This document shows, piece by piece, positions 54,230-64,000 of a stretch of 64,000 nt of DNA. Position numbers and translations under genes: made by a program. Position 1 is the stretch's first letter; every line of letters starts with the position of its first letter. The notes under the pieces were generated by a model, which had not been told where the DNA came from, did no database searches, and was given only the letters and a program-made list of their open reading frames with translations. This stretch comes from Doryteuthis pealeii (taxonomy: Eukaryota > Mollusca > Cephalopoda > Myopsida > Loliginidae): positions 76,500,012 through 76,564,011 of the forward strand of contig CM042152.1 in the NCBI GenBank assembly GCA_023376005.1. The letters run 5' to 3'.

Positions 54230-54960
54230 GTATTCTTCCACATCTATGAGAGACGATGGAGTAGTGTCCCAAATTTTTTTTTTTAACTACATAGCCAGGG
54301 CAGATTCAGATGGGGGATGAGCTGTTGCCCAAGCAGCAAATCTCCCCTCTCCATACTACCGCTGTGATCCAAAGGAAAGGTAAGGAATCAATGCAATTTG
54401 GCAGCAGCAGTGTCACAGCAGTTGCTGGGTAGCACAGGAGTTCAGCATAACACCACCTTAGGGACTCTGGCTCCTGATTTGTTTTCGGTGTTTATTCCCC
54501 TAGTCTTTCCTTGGGATGAGGTAAAAGTGCTAGGCAGTGAAGGTTTTGTGTCAGACTTTTCTCTGACTTAGATGGGTTGCCGACCAAGGCTAAGGAGCCC
54601 CTTTTAACCTCTTTGGGGATTTATGTGAGTAGTAAGTACTCACATATCTAAATATTTGCTTTGGATGCATACCTTTCCAATGGTATTAGCGCTATGGGAA
54701 ATGCAAACAACCTTGACCAGGATTTGAACTTTGGAAATGTATGAATCCAGGTCTCCTCCCTCCAGCCATATGTGATGTAATAGTGGAAATAAATTAGAAT
54801 TTGGGATGATGTGAAAGGCTGACCTGTTGGCTTCAGATTGGTTGAGGAGTGTAAACAATGACGAGAGGGAGAGAGAGAGTGTAAAGTTGGGGAGTTTTGC
54901 CAAAGTTTTTGGAGGAGATAGACAGAAGGGAGGGTGTGGCTGAGAACAAGGCCTTTTACT
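54230..54960 (-). repeat. SINE-like repeats including a family A copy
   Basis: 54640-54760 is the minus-strand family A head and body (GCATACCTTTCCAATGGTAT, CCTTGACCAGGATTTGAAC). 54280-54600 (GATGGGTTGCCGACCAAGGC, CAGCAGTGTCACAGCAGTTG) has composition unlike its surroundings and looks like another dispersed repeat. Open frames here have no known domain. Confidence 0.6.
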
Positions 54961-55121
54961 TGGGATAAAATAAATGAGCTCAGAAAAAACAAGAACATCT
55001 TGTGTTTGTTATTAAAAGCTAAGCAATGACACAAGAGAAGACATCCTAAAGATGACCCAAGTAGTTCCAGACCTCTTGAAAGAACAGTGAGAATGCCATA
55101 GAGACACACAAGAGATCCAAC

Positions 55122-55256
55122 AACAGACACAGACCCAGCTATTCCGATCCAGAATAACAGACACAGACAGATCCAGCTATTCCGATCCAGAATAACAGAC
55201 ACAGACAGATCCAGCTATTCCGATCCAGAATAACAGACACAGACAGATCCAGCCAT
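55122..55256. repeat. minisatellite, unit about 38 bp, 3-4 copies
   Basis: The unit CAGACACAGACAGATCCAGC followed by TATTCCGATCCAGAATAA is repeated almost without change, so the array is young. Confidence 0.9.
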
Positions 55257-55559
55257 GGGATAAGTAGAACAGTACCAGATAAGTATAGAAACTTACTTAC
55301 TCCTTTGATTAGATGCCATGTCACATATTGCAATTTAATGACCTTACATACACATACACCAAATGGATCCTGCCATGTCACACAGAGATTTACCTACAAC
55401 TTCAGTTCTTTAATCGAATCTGTTACGTTACACTTTCAGTCTCGGAAGACTATAATAATTTTTGTGCCCCTGAAGTTACAGCACCTCCTGTGACTGTTAA
55501 GTCCAATGTTTGAAAAACATTCTTGACCATAGATATCGCATATGAAGGCTTTCCCTGAA

Positions 55560-55915
55560 GATGGTGATATGCCAGTGTTTTATTGCTGCTCTTTTCTTCT
55601 GGACCTTTTAGCTTCATGGTATTGTGCCAGGGTGACTTCAGAAATGAACAGTACTCTATGGAGAGCCTGCTGCCACTGAGGACGTTCCTGAGTCAAATTT
55701 TCCCAGCTGGAAGGGGCAATGCCAAAGCACCTGAGATCATTCTTGCAGACATACTTGAAACGCAGCCGGGGGCAACCAATCTGTCTTACTAGACGAAAGC
55801 TCTGCATAGAGGATGTCCTTCAGGATTCGTCCATTATCCATCCGGTGGACATCACCCAGCCATCGGAGAAGACGCTGTCTCAGAGAACACAAGCTGGGGA
55901 GTAGAGCTCTCTAGA
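55560..55915 (-). pseudogene. LINE ORF C-terminus
   Basis: Minus strand: GCPRLRFKYVCKNDLRCFGI, APSSWENLTQERPQWQQALH and EAKRSRRKEQQ, preceded by frameshifted MDNGRILKDI-like sequence. This region (R-P-LR-KDVCKRDL...W...A-DR-WR) is a standard C-terminus of LINE polyproteins. No RT core is attached. Confidence 0.7.
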
Positions 55916-55919
55916 ACTT

Positions 55920-56640
55920 TCTTTCCTATTATATTTTTACTGTGTAGCATGTCCTTTTTCTTCACTTTCTTTCTTTACAATAAAAATGGAATGGTCCATT
56001 ATTTACCTGAGGTGACAAGACTTCAAATTTTAAAATGGGTGAAATAAGAATTTGGTGGATAAGCAACACCAGATAATCAGGATTTACATTTTTGCATTTC
56101 CTCTTGGACGGTTTCATTTTTAAACAGAGGGTGTTGTAAGATGATAACAGCCGTATTTTGTAGGAACATGAGTATTATAAAAATATTCTAACAATATTCA
56201 TGATGAATATTGTTAAAATAAATCTTGTCCAGATTTAGTGTCATTCATTACATGCAAAATCTTTTATATTAATAATTATTGTTCTTTAATCTTCCAACTG
56301 TTATCATCCTGCAAAACTCTCTGATTAAAAATGAGACTGTCCAAATTATCCAAATGGAATGCAAAAACGTAAGTCCTGATTATCTGGTATCGCTTATATC
56401 TTAATTAAGGAAAGATAGGAAGAGGGTATGAATGTGCAGAAGCAATAACGCTAATCTGTTTCAATCAAACATAATGGAAAGAAGGAAAGAAAGAAAAAAT
56501 GATTGAGAGAGAGTTAAATCAATATTATTATACTTTTTAAATATTGAACTATTTTGTAATAGGTGGTAAGTAAACATATCAAACATTGTAATAATTAAAT
56601 TATCATACTGTGGTGTATACTCAGGTCTCACTAGTATGAT
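55920..56640. repeat. two copies of repeat family E, head to head
   Basis: The plus-oriented copy spans about 55920-56175 and the inverted one about 56210-56640 (ending GTGTATACTCAGGTCTCACT). Between them is a 13-bp perfect palindrome, TAACAATATTCAT (56189-56201) and ATGAATATTGTTA (56203-56215). Confidence 0.8.
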
Positions 56641-56649
56641 ATAAACACC

Positions 56650-57700
56650 TTTTTGTGTCTAAAAATTAGGGATCATTCCTTATGAAGTCTTTATAATGCA
56701 CATGGCTAAACCCAGATTTCACCAAGTATTCTTTGTGTAAATATGATTAAATGTTTTAAATAAAATGAAACAATTTTTTTGAAAAAGTGGATATCTTTAG
56801 GATGTAATTTTTATTTTCAAAGTCCTCTGAACTTGTTTTTATGGTTTTTGTTGTTTTTGTTAAGATTTTTTACTCATTTTTTACAAAATCATAAAGCAAC
56901 AACTTTTAAGTGAATAAAAAATTTCACAATGAATTTATGAAAAAAAGAAAGAAGATATTTTATTTTTGAAATTCTTCTTGTATCAATTTTATTCTTCAAT
57001 ATTTTTTAGTGTAAATAAACAAATAGTATTTACAGTGTCATTTTGAAATTGTACGAAATCTTAAAAAAATGCTATTCATATATAAATGTTAGCTTTCTTT
57101 AAATTTGGTTTGCTGATTTTTGGGGCAAATGAATGAAGCAATTACTTCTGTGTAATGATGTTCCATGAAGTTTTCCAGCAAGTGACATTCAGTATTATGA
57201 TTGTCTCCCCTTATTTGGCTATACCAACAAGTCAGAAGGAAAAAAATGAGGAAAAACAGTAGCAATTACTAGAGTAATAAACAACTTCTGTAATGAACGA
57301 CCCTTAATTTTTAGCCACAAAAAAGTGTTTAAAAACTTGTGTAACGAATGACCCTTTATTTTTTAGGTAAAAAATGTTCTTAAAAGTCGTTCATTACACG
57401 AGTATATATGGTATGTCTTTTATAATTCAAAATTCTTTGGGTATTATGTTGGTGAGGAAAGATTCTTTTTCTGGTTAGTTATATAATGAATAGAGTTTTA
57501 CGAGAAAATTATTTACAAACAAGAAATAGTCACATAATGTTCTTCTAAATTAAATTTTATTGTATGTGAAAAAAAGACGGCAAAATAAGGAAAATATTGC
57601 TCTTCAAGGCTTTTCTTTTACTTTATTCATTTTTGTAGCTAAATCTTCAAAGGATATTTTTTAAAGGTTTAAAACTGACATTCATAAAACTCTTCCACTC
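56650..57700. other. AT-rich DNA, no gene seen
   Basis: 57280-57405 has repeated and inverted forms of TAATGAACGACCCTTAATTT, TGTAACGAATGACCCTTTAT and TCGTTCATTACACGAG, a small foldback repeat. Confidence 0.4.
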
Positions 57701-57714
57701 ACCACTAGTGACTG

Positions 57715-58310
57715 GTTTGGTTTGTTATGTTTTACGGCATATCAACCTCAGTGGGTCATTTAATGCCAATAAAGTTTTGAAATAAATTTATTCTTAATGG
57801 ATACTCAATTTTTTTTTTATAAACACATTTTTCTATTTAAGCCATAGATGGGACCCTAACAGGTACTACCATTCCGGGTCAGAGTGGATTAGGGAGCAAT
57901 GGTAATCAAGGGGTGCTCCACATTCCCCAAACCTCCAGAACTGGAATCTCACCATCAGATAGAGTTTAACGTCATTTCCAGGACATGAAGACCCTCAGCC
58001 ACCACATTCTAGCACATATGATAAAAAGGGTTGGGGCTTGCCAAGAGGGCAATAAGATTGGGGCAATCCTATAGGTGCTAGGACTTGACGACCAGCTGAT
58101 TGATTGGAGGGTACCTCTCCAAATGTCCATCTAGCCTATGTAAGGGTTTAAGTGGAGTGTTGCATGTCATGGACTGCTCATCCATCAGAATTCTATCCTT
58201 AAGTATTATGGTTCGCCACCCACTGCCAACAGGTGGCCCCATTGGGGGGGTTCTTACCCCTCTGCAGTGATGCAGTTGACAGGGCTTTGCTTGTGACTGG
58301 GATTTTGTTA
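57715..58310 (+). repeat. interspersed repeat family D
   Basis: Same orientation as 51365-51965: TTTACGGCATATCAACCTCA at the start and CAACAGGTGGCCCCATTGGG near the end. Confidence 0.8.
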
Positions 58311-58419
58311 ATTTATGCAAAAAATACTGAATAAATAAATTTGACTGATTAAATAAAGTATTTTTATATTACCTTTTTAGTCTGTTTTTTTTTTTGTTGT
58401 TGTAATTTTTTCATTGGCC

Positions 58420-58670
58420 AATGTTTTTCTATGGAGACCCACAAGAGGATCAATATATAAAAGAGATAAATATTTTATGGGAATTCATTAACAGAAAAAT
58501 ATCACAGATTATCACGTTTTTGATTATCCATACCTCTGAAGAAAAAGCAAGTGTCTCTTGTCGAAATATTGAAATACAAAAAATATTATACACTTACTTC
58601 TTAAATCGACCAAAACATTCATCCAGGAAGAATATGGCTATGGGACTCCATAAGATGTTCTAAAAATAAA
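58420..58670. other. degraded hammerhead-like motif and unassigned DNA
   Basis: 58532-58575 reads CTCTGAAGA, a stem GCAAG/CTTGT, then GAAATATTGAAATA. It has the order of a hammerhead, but helix I does not pair and stem II is weakened. It is probably a decayed relative of the intron 2 motifs. Confidence 0.35.
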
Positions 58671-59049
58671 ATCGAGAAACAGTTCAGTTTTAAAATATTT
58701 GTACCTGAATCTCTGAAATTAAAAATTTGAGATATCCTCAAAGCATGGATAGCAGAATTAGAATATATTCTTGGGATTAAGAATTATCATTAATAAGATA
58801 TCCTCTCTAAACAATAAAAATGGAAAATAGTGTCAGTGGAATGTTTGTTTGTTTTACGGCATATCAACCTTGTTGGGTCATTTAATACCAACAAAGTTTT
58901 GAAAGATTTGTAGCAATAGTTTGGTAGAAAATTTTAAAAACTCAATTATTTTTTTATAAATAAATATTCTCTAAGCATGTCAACCTTCATGGATCAATTA
59001 ATGCCAAAACTATCCTTGCAGAAGAACATTAGTGAGAAGAATGAGGGGG

Positions 59050-59435
59050 GGTTCATACCTTTCCCAAGAGTATTAGTCGGAATGTGACTGTAGTAGCATG
59101 AGTGGAGTTTGGACTCACTAACTACAACGTTACAGTCCAGCATGTTAGCCACTATAAACATGGATAGCAAGATGAGAACAATAAATCCTTGTGGATTATG
59201 GACTACAGTTTGAAATTCTCAACCAGTTACAACTGATGAAAACAGTAAGTAGGTATTTACCAAACCCAATTGTTACAACTAGGATGTGACACACAGTCAA
59301 AAGTAATGGGGCATTCAACGAAGATCAAACTTGCTACTCATAAGTAATGGATCTGAGAGTTTAGCTTGTTAACCATTACACCAAAATGGTACGCCCTCCA
59401 CAAGAGATTGCCACAGGTAGTTTGCCACAGGTAGG
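59050..59435 (-). repeat. tRNA-like SINE heads (family A)
   Basis: 59330-59395 on the minus strand reads TTTGGTGTAATGGTTAAC (box A) and AGCAAGTTTGATCTTC (box B region). 59080-59160 is a more decayed head. ATGCCCCATTACTTTTGACT follows, as at 34110. Confidence 0.65.
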
Positions 59436-59437
59436 AT

Positions 59438-61900
59438 AATAATAATAATGAAATTTATTGTGTACAGTGCTCAGGTGCCCCACAACTCATCAAAGTCTTA
59501 TATCTAGTACATAGAATAATGTATTAGTGTCAGGAACATGAATAGCATACAGCAATAATATACATGTATGTGTGCACATGCATGCATATGTATGTGGAGG
59601 GGGGTATCAGGTATAGTGTTGGCAGATTACAGGAAGCATGGAGGCTTTGAAAGATGCAGTGTTTCGGCAGCCTACAATGGATGCAGGCAGTTTATTCCAA
59701 GCCTCGGGAACTCTGAGCGTGAAAAAAAATGTTTCCGAAAGTCATGTGAACTATGCTGTTTTTTTGACTTAGTAGGCATGCCCACGTGTGTTAGAAAGAT
59801 GGAGATCAAAAAGGTGTTAAAGGTTGCTGTTGTTAAGATGATTAATGACCTTATGAGCGTTTATCAGGTCAGTTGCCAGATGCCGGAGTTTCAACGAATC
59901 CATTCCCAGGGCAGCAAGACATTCAGAAGATGCCTGATGAGAGTATTCATTTGGTTGCAAGTCTCTATACAATTTCTAGGAGGTTAATGTTCTGAGCGAG
60001 GTAGGGGTTCCAGACTGGTGATGCAAATTCCAAGCGTGGCAGCACCATAGCTTTAAATAGATAGCCGGTGGGCGGCTGACAAAGGTCTTGCTGAGCGACG
60101 CCAGGACACCCTCGGCCTTCTTAACAATTTTAGAGATGTGCTTTGTCCAACGTAAATCACTGCTGACAGTAATACCCAGATCACGTTCACAAGAAGATTC
60201 CTTGATATTAGTGTTGTGGTGGGAGTATATGTATGATGGGTTTTTCCTCCCAAAATGCATGGTGATACATTTGTCCACAGCCAGTTTCAGTTGCCAGTCA
60301 GTGATCCATTGTTGCACTGTGTCCAGGTCTGACTGCAAGAAAGATCTGCAGCGTTCAGGATCTGTCTTTTTTATCTCAAGGTACAGCTTGATGTCACATG
60401 CATACTTCAGTACTGTGGCATTCCTTAAGTTAGCATCTATATCATTGATATACGCAACAAAAAAAGGGGGCCAAGAACAGATCCCTGTGGTACCCCAGAT
60501 GACATCTCATATGGTGAGGAGTGTTGCCCAAGAACTGTACCTACCTCTCTCCGGTTGAGAACGAAGGACTTTAACCAGTTAAAAAGATCATTCTTCACAC
60601 CCATTGCAGAGAGTTTTGCCAAAAGTCTTTCATGCGGCACAGAGTTGAAGGCCTAAGCAAAGTCAAGGTAGACGTCCACCTATGAGACACCATCAGTGAT
60701 CCGGGTGATGTCTTCTAGGAACTCTACAAGTGGATCACAACAACTAGAGTTTGGGATAAATCCAAATTGGGAGGGTCAGATAAGATGAGAGTTCCAGAAA
60801 TTCCAAAGTCTTTCTCTGATGCAGGACTCCATCAGCTTAGCAATGCAACTAGTAAGACTGACTGGAAGATAGTTAACAGGTGATGTGCAGTTGCCCTTTT
60901 TGAACAGCGGAATTACACTAGCAGTTTTCCAGTTCTGGGGTAGCACCATTGTTAATGCAGAATTGGAAAAAAAAGAAGCTAGCTGGTGCAGCAGGAAGTA
61001 CCCGCCACGTTTGAGAAGCAGGTATTTCACACCATCAAGACCATGAAAGGGTTAGGGTTGCATTTACTCTTGAGGTGGTGTTGCAACATAGCAGGTGTAA
61101 ATTCTATAATGGTTATAGAAGTTGATGCCAGAAGTGGAGGAGATGGTACATTTTGGTCCTCAACAGTGAAAATGCCTGCATAGCATTCAGCAATAAATTC
61201 TGCACATTCTTTGGGGTCATCGGTAATCTGGTTTGTATGAGGATTGCGAAGAGGGCCAACTGGAGAGTGAGGCCTCTGTTTTGAATGTACGTATTTCCAG
61301 AACACCTTACTATCCGGGCTGGTTGCTATGTGTTGTTCAAATTTGAGTACCGTCTTTTTTGTCACCTGCTTGAGGTGGTTGGATGATTTGTTCTGCTTTC
61401 TCCTATTGACATCTGACTTGTGACGTTTGTACTCCCACTCAGTACTACGGCGTTCCTTTCTGGCGAGATGGACTGCTGCAGTCTCCCAAATTGCTCGCCT
61501 GGGTGTTTCTTCCGTTTAATTGACACTGATGCCACACATGCTGTCCATATTGAGTTCAGGATATTCTGGCGTATAGTGTTGACATCTGAGTCATAGAAAT
61601 AAGGCTAGTTTAGGTGTTGCAGCTCAGCACAGAAACAGTCCCAGTCAGCTTTATTCCTATCAAAGTGAGAATTTCAGGGAGGGTCTTGTTTTTTGTTACT
61701 CCCCATGAGGGACAGATTGTCAACGATCATGGCATGATCAGAGTCACCTAGAGGTTCCTCAGTAATGACACAAATGACTATTTCAGGAGTAGTGGTGAAG
61801 GGTAGATCCAGAGTGTTGTCACCTCTTGTCAGGGGGATTACTATTTGGGACCAATTTGAATCCAGCACCAGCTCAAGGAAATCATTAGCACTGACATTAG
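59438..61900 (-). mobile_element. L2/CR1-type LINE, 5'-truncated, inactive
   Basis: Minus strand, in order: the end of an apurinic-type endonuclease (TRGDNTLDLPFTTTPEIV, GDSDHAMIVDNLSLMG), a linker (KVFWKYVHSKQRPHSPVGPL), RT blocks (VIPLFKKGNCTSPVNYLPVS, HERLLAKLSAMGVKNDLFNW, SSGVPQGSVLGPLF), the catalytic box, and the thumb (QWITDWQLKLAVDKCITMHF, ERDLGITVSSDLRWTKHISK). The 3' end is a short (ATT)n-type repeat at about 59439-59453, as is usual for L2/CR1 elements. Frameshifts separate the blocks. Confidence 0.9.
60393..60404 (-). other. broken RT catalytic box (YACD)
   Basis: Minus-strand codons TAT GCA TGT GAC encode YACD where active LINE RTs have YADD or a close variant; the first catalytic Asp is a Cys. 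Confidence 0.85.
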
Positions 61901-61914
61901 TGACACAAGGTAAA

Positions 61915-62360
61915 AAATATGGGGCATCCAGTGAGGATCAAACTCACTACTCATTATTAATGGGTCTACAAGACTAGCTTGATAACCATTAAACCACAAA
62001 CGTCTGGTGGCCGAAACATTAAAGAATTATCGTTGTTATAAAATAGACAGAATGTACTGAGGGAGAGAAATGGACCACTCTATATACTAGAAGGTGCATA
62101 GTTGTGAGAAATGGACTTGCTGACACGAGTTCAAATCCTAGACAAGGCTGTTTGCATTTCACATAACGCTAATACCCTTGGGAAAGGTATGCATCCAACT
62201 ACTCTTCCTCCAGCAATGGGTAAATAGTAGGGCAGACTGGGCTTTTTAACCTTGGATAGTTAACTAGTCTAGGAGAATGAAAACTCTGAATTCAAACATG
62301 TTAAACTCTGCATAATAAATTAACCTTGTTTCATATCTTGCTTGTGCGGAGGGGTTGGTA
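61915..62360. repeat. two SINE family A pieces flanking a junction
   Basis: 61915-62005 is a minus-strand tRNA-like head (TGGTTTAATGGTTATC, AGTTTGATCCTC). 62095-62360 is a plus-strand SINE body (ACGAGTTCAAATCCTAGACA, GGGAAAGGTATGCATCCAAC, GGGCAGACTGGGCTT) with a TA-rich tail. CTGGTGGCCGAAACATTAAA at 62005-62024 resembles a ribozyme or Penelope-type tail piece. Confidence 0.65.
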
Positions 62361-62394
62361 AATATATGTATATGTATATATATATACATGGGAG

Positions 62395-63020
62395 TAAAAT
62401 GAGGAAATTAATCCAACAGTATGCAGAGAAATATATATTCTTCAAAACCATTTCAAAAAGAGGGTGATATCCTGCCGAAAATGTTCTTAAATCGTATAGT
62501 CATCCCCCCCCCCCAACCACTGCCACTACCAAAGTGAGGCCACTATTTGTTAGAAATTTTTACAATTGTATTAAAAATAAATTACATTGTAATATTATTA
62601 TTATTTTTTACTGATGCTCATTACTACTTTCCGACTTAGGCAAAAATTTGACCAAGATTTTGGCAGATCCTACTAAATAGAGTAATCTAGTATTCTATAA
62701 AAATTCTCTGCAATGATAGCACATTATTATGGATAAATTTGCCAAACTAAAACTAGCTACAGTTACAAAAGTTTGGGGACAAACTGGCTCTTGGGAGAAA
62801 GTGTACTGTGCCAACGTTTCTTTTTTCATATGCCTCGATTGTACACAGGTCTAAGTTGAGTTCATGGATGACAGTAATTGGTCAATTATTCATAATTCAA
62901 AGGAACAATCCACGAAGAATGAGATATTCTGACACTGCTTGAACCAGAAAAAGAAAACATAACATTAAGCTGAATCCTGTGATGGATGTCTGCCCCCGCC
63001 TCCCCATATTTATTCAAGAT
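62395..63020. other. AT-rich DNA with remnant of ribozyme-type element
   Basis: AAAATGAGGAAATTAATCC and TTCAAAACCATTTCAAAAAG near 62398-62460 resemble the end of the ribozyme element at 23000-23575. GATATCCTGCCGAAAATGTT follows. C-run at 62505-62515. No gene seen. Confidence 0.35.
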
Positions 63021-63024
63021 GAAA

Positions 63025-63205
63025 ATTAAAGTTGTCAGGGTGGCCTAAAGTCGGTATCAGCCAAACGAGGGAGTCTTTCCCCTTTTTACTAGCGCTAAAA
63101 CAAGGAAATTGTTTTTTTTTGTGTCTGAGGTGGAGCGCTGCACCTACCACCAGCTTCTTACTTTACCACACAGATCCCTGTCTAACTCATACGCTGAGTA
63201 GATGT
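63025..63205 (-). repeat. tRNA-derived SINE (family B), body only
   Basis: GGCCTAAAGTCGGTATCAGC, TTTACTAGCGCTAAAACAAG and TCTGAGGTGGAGCGCTGCAC match the other family B copies. Confidence 0.8.
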
Positions 63206-63209
63206 AAAA

Positions 63210-64000
63210 ATAAATATGTAATCAATCAAACTTAACTAGGTACTGGCAATAAAATCGTCTGCTAAGCGAATTAAAAATAATTAAATCTATTATTTAAGGT
63301 CAAACTTTGTCTAAATCGATAAGTAGTAACATAATGACCATCATTAAGAAAAGAAAAATATCATTACATATGCAGTGTATTTTTAATAGATTTAAAATTA
63401 TTTGTTTTGGTCATTTTCGACGCGATCCGCCATTCTGTCTATTTTTCAATGGTTTTACATGCTTGTTTACAATTTTTATGTAACATTCGCGATTTCAAAA
63501 AAATTTACCAAAAATCAGGTAATTATCCGATTTTAATGAAATTTTCAGTATTGATTTATCAATTAATGAATTTTATAATGCATCAGTTATTCTATTTCAA
63601 AACTTTAATTTAGTATTTTTGCTATGAAAAATTAATATATAAAATTCATTTAAAATGTGAAAAGCCTGATGTTAAGTTTAAAATGTTATATTTTTAGATT
63701 CTAGAAATAAATATCTACTTAATGCAAACCTTATTTTTTTTACACGAAAGTAAAAAGTTTTGAAGAAAAAGTCGATTGAAAATGTATCCCCCCTTTTTAA
63801 GCAGAAAAAATATCGATGTATATTTTTTTCTTTTATAAGATAATAGCCAATTAAATAATTATCGAAATGAGTAAAAAAGAAATCTCCAAAAAATTAATTA
63901 TTTATTATTTTTTTACATTTTATTTTTCGATTTTCGGTACTTATTTTCTCATAGAAAAGCCACCATAATTTTTTTTTTTTTCTATTCATAAGTTCGGTCT
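63210..64000. other. AT-rich DNA, no gene seen
   Basis: ACGCGATCCGCCATTC near 63420 is an isolated CpG-bearing spot in very AT-rich sequence. Nothing else is supported. Confidence 0.4.

Noticed and set aside
58532..58580. Sixth intact hammerhead
   Set aside because: Core order is right, but helix I fails at the first pair and stem II has lost its base.
1..64000. CRISPR arrays, operons, ribosome-binding sites or prophage
   Set aside because: The window is eukaryotic in every readable feature; the direct repeats seen are microsatellites, minisatellites and transposable elements.

Overview
The window is a piece of a large, visibly AT-rich animal genome packed with transposable elements. It shows GT-AG introns, tRNA-headed SINEs, several kinds of non-LTR retrotransposon, a Penelope-like element, long (TA)n runs and one recognisable metazoan housekeeping gene. 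The mix of SINEs, LINEs and (TA)n-bounded insertions suggests a lophotrochozoan, probably a mollusc and perhaps a cephalopod. That is an inference from style, not a species call.

Layout. 1-5458 is one contig end: an LTR-like unit (1128-1537) and a decayed I-type LINE on the minus strand (about 1970-4885) inserted in AT-rich tandem repeats. 5459-5558 is exactly 100 N. 5559-32137 is one giant palindrome: two arms of about 13.3 kb (5559-18857 and 18873-32137) around a 15-bp spacer. The right arm runs on without a break into flanking sequence (a retroelement protease spans its outer edge), while the left arm ends at the N gap. The arms differ mostly by small indels, and different exons are frameshifted in each arm. 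This fits an uncorrected foldback (inverted chimeric read) better than an old biological duplication, with the right arm as the native copy. The arms hold the last exons of a coiled-coil gene (CEP162-like), a hAT-type MITE that supplies its stop codon, a mariner copy nested in a retroelement protease, and an inverted pair of hammerhead-ribozyme motifs.

32138-39850 holds a retroelement gag fragment, an RTE-like LINE fragment, a tRNA SINE and unassigned DNA. 39862-53210 is the PEX10 gene on the minus strand: seven coding exons, intact frame, 293 residues, all eight RING zinc ligands present, polyA signal 56 bases after the stop. Its introns carry a Penelope-like GIY-YIG element, tRNA SINEs whose 3' tails match the end of that element, and, in intron 2, three different hammerhead ribozymes side by side, each in a cassette bounded by (TA)n. 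53211-64000 is repeat-rich: SINEs, a 38-bp minisatellite, two LINE fragments on the minus strand (one an L2/CR1-type element whose RT catalytic motif is broken) and AT-rich DNA with no gene seen.

The most notable signals are (1) the palindrome abutting a scaffold gap, (2) five well-formed hammerhead ribozyme motifs, three clustered in one PEX10 intron, (3) SINEs sharing a tail with a Penelope-like element, and (4) a transposon supplying the stop codon of a conserved gene. All motifs and coordinates were read by eye.
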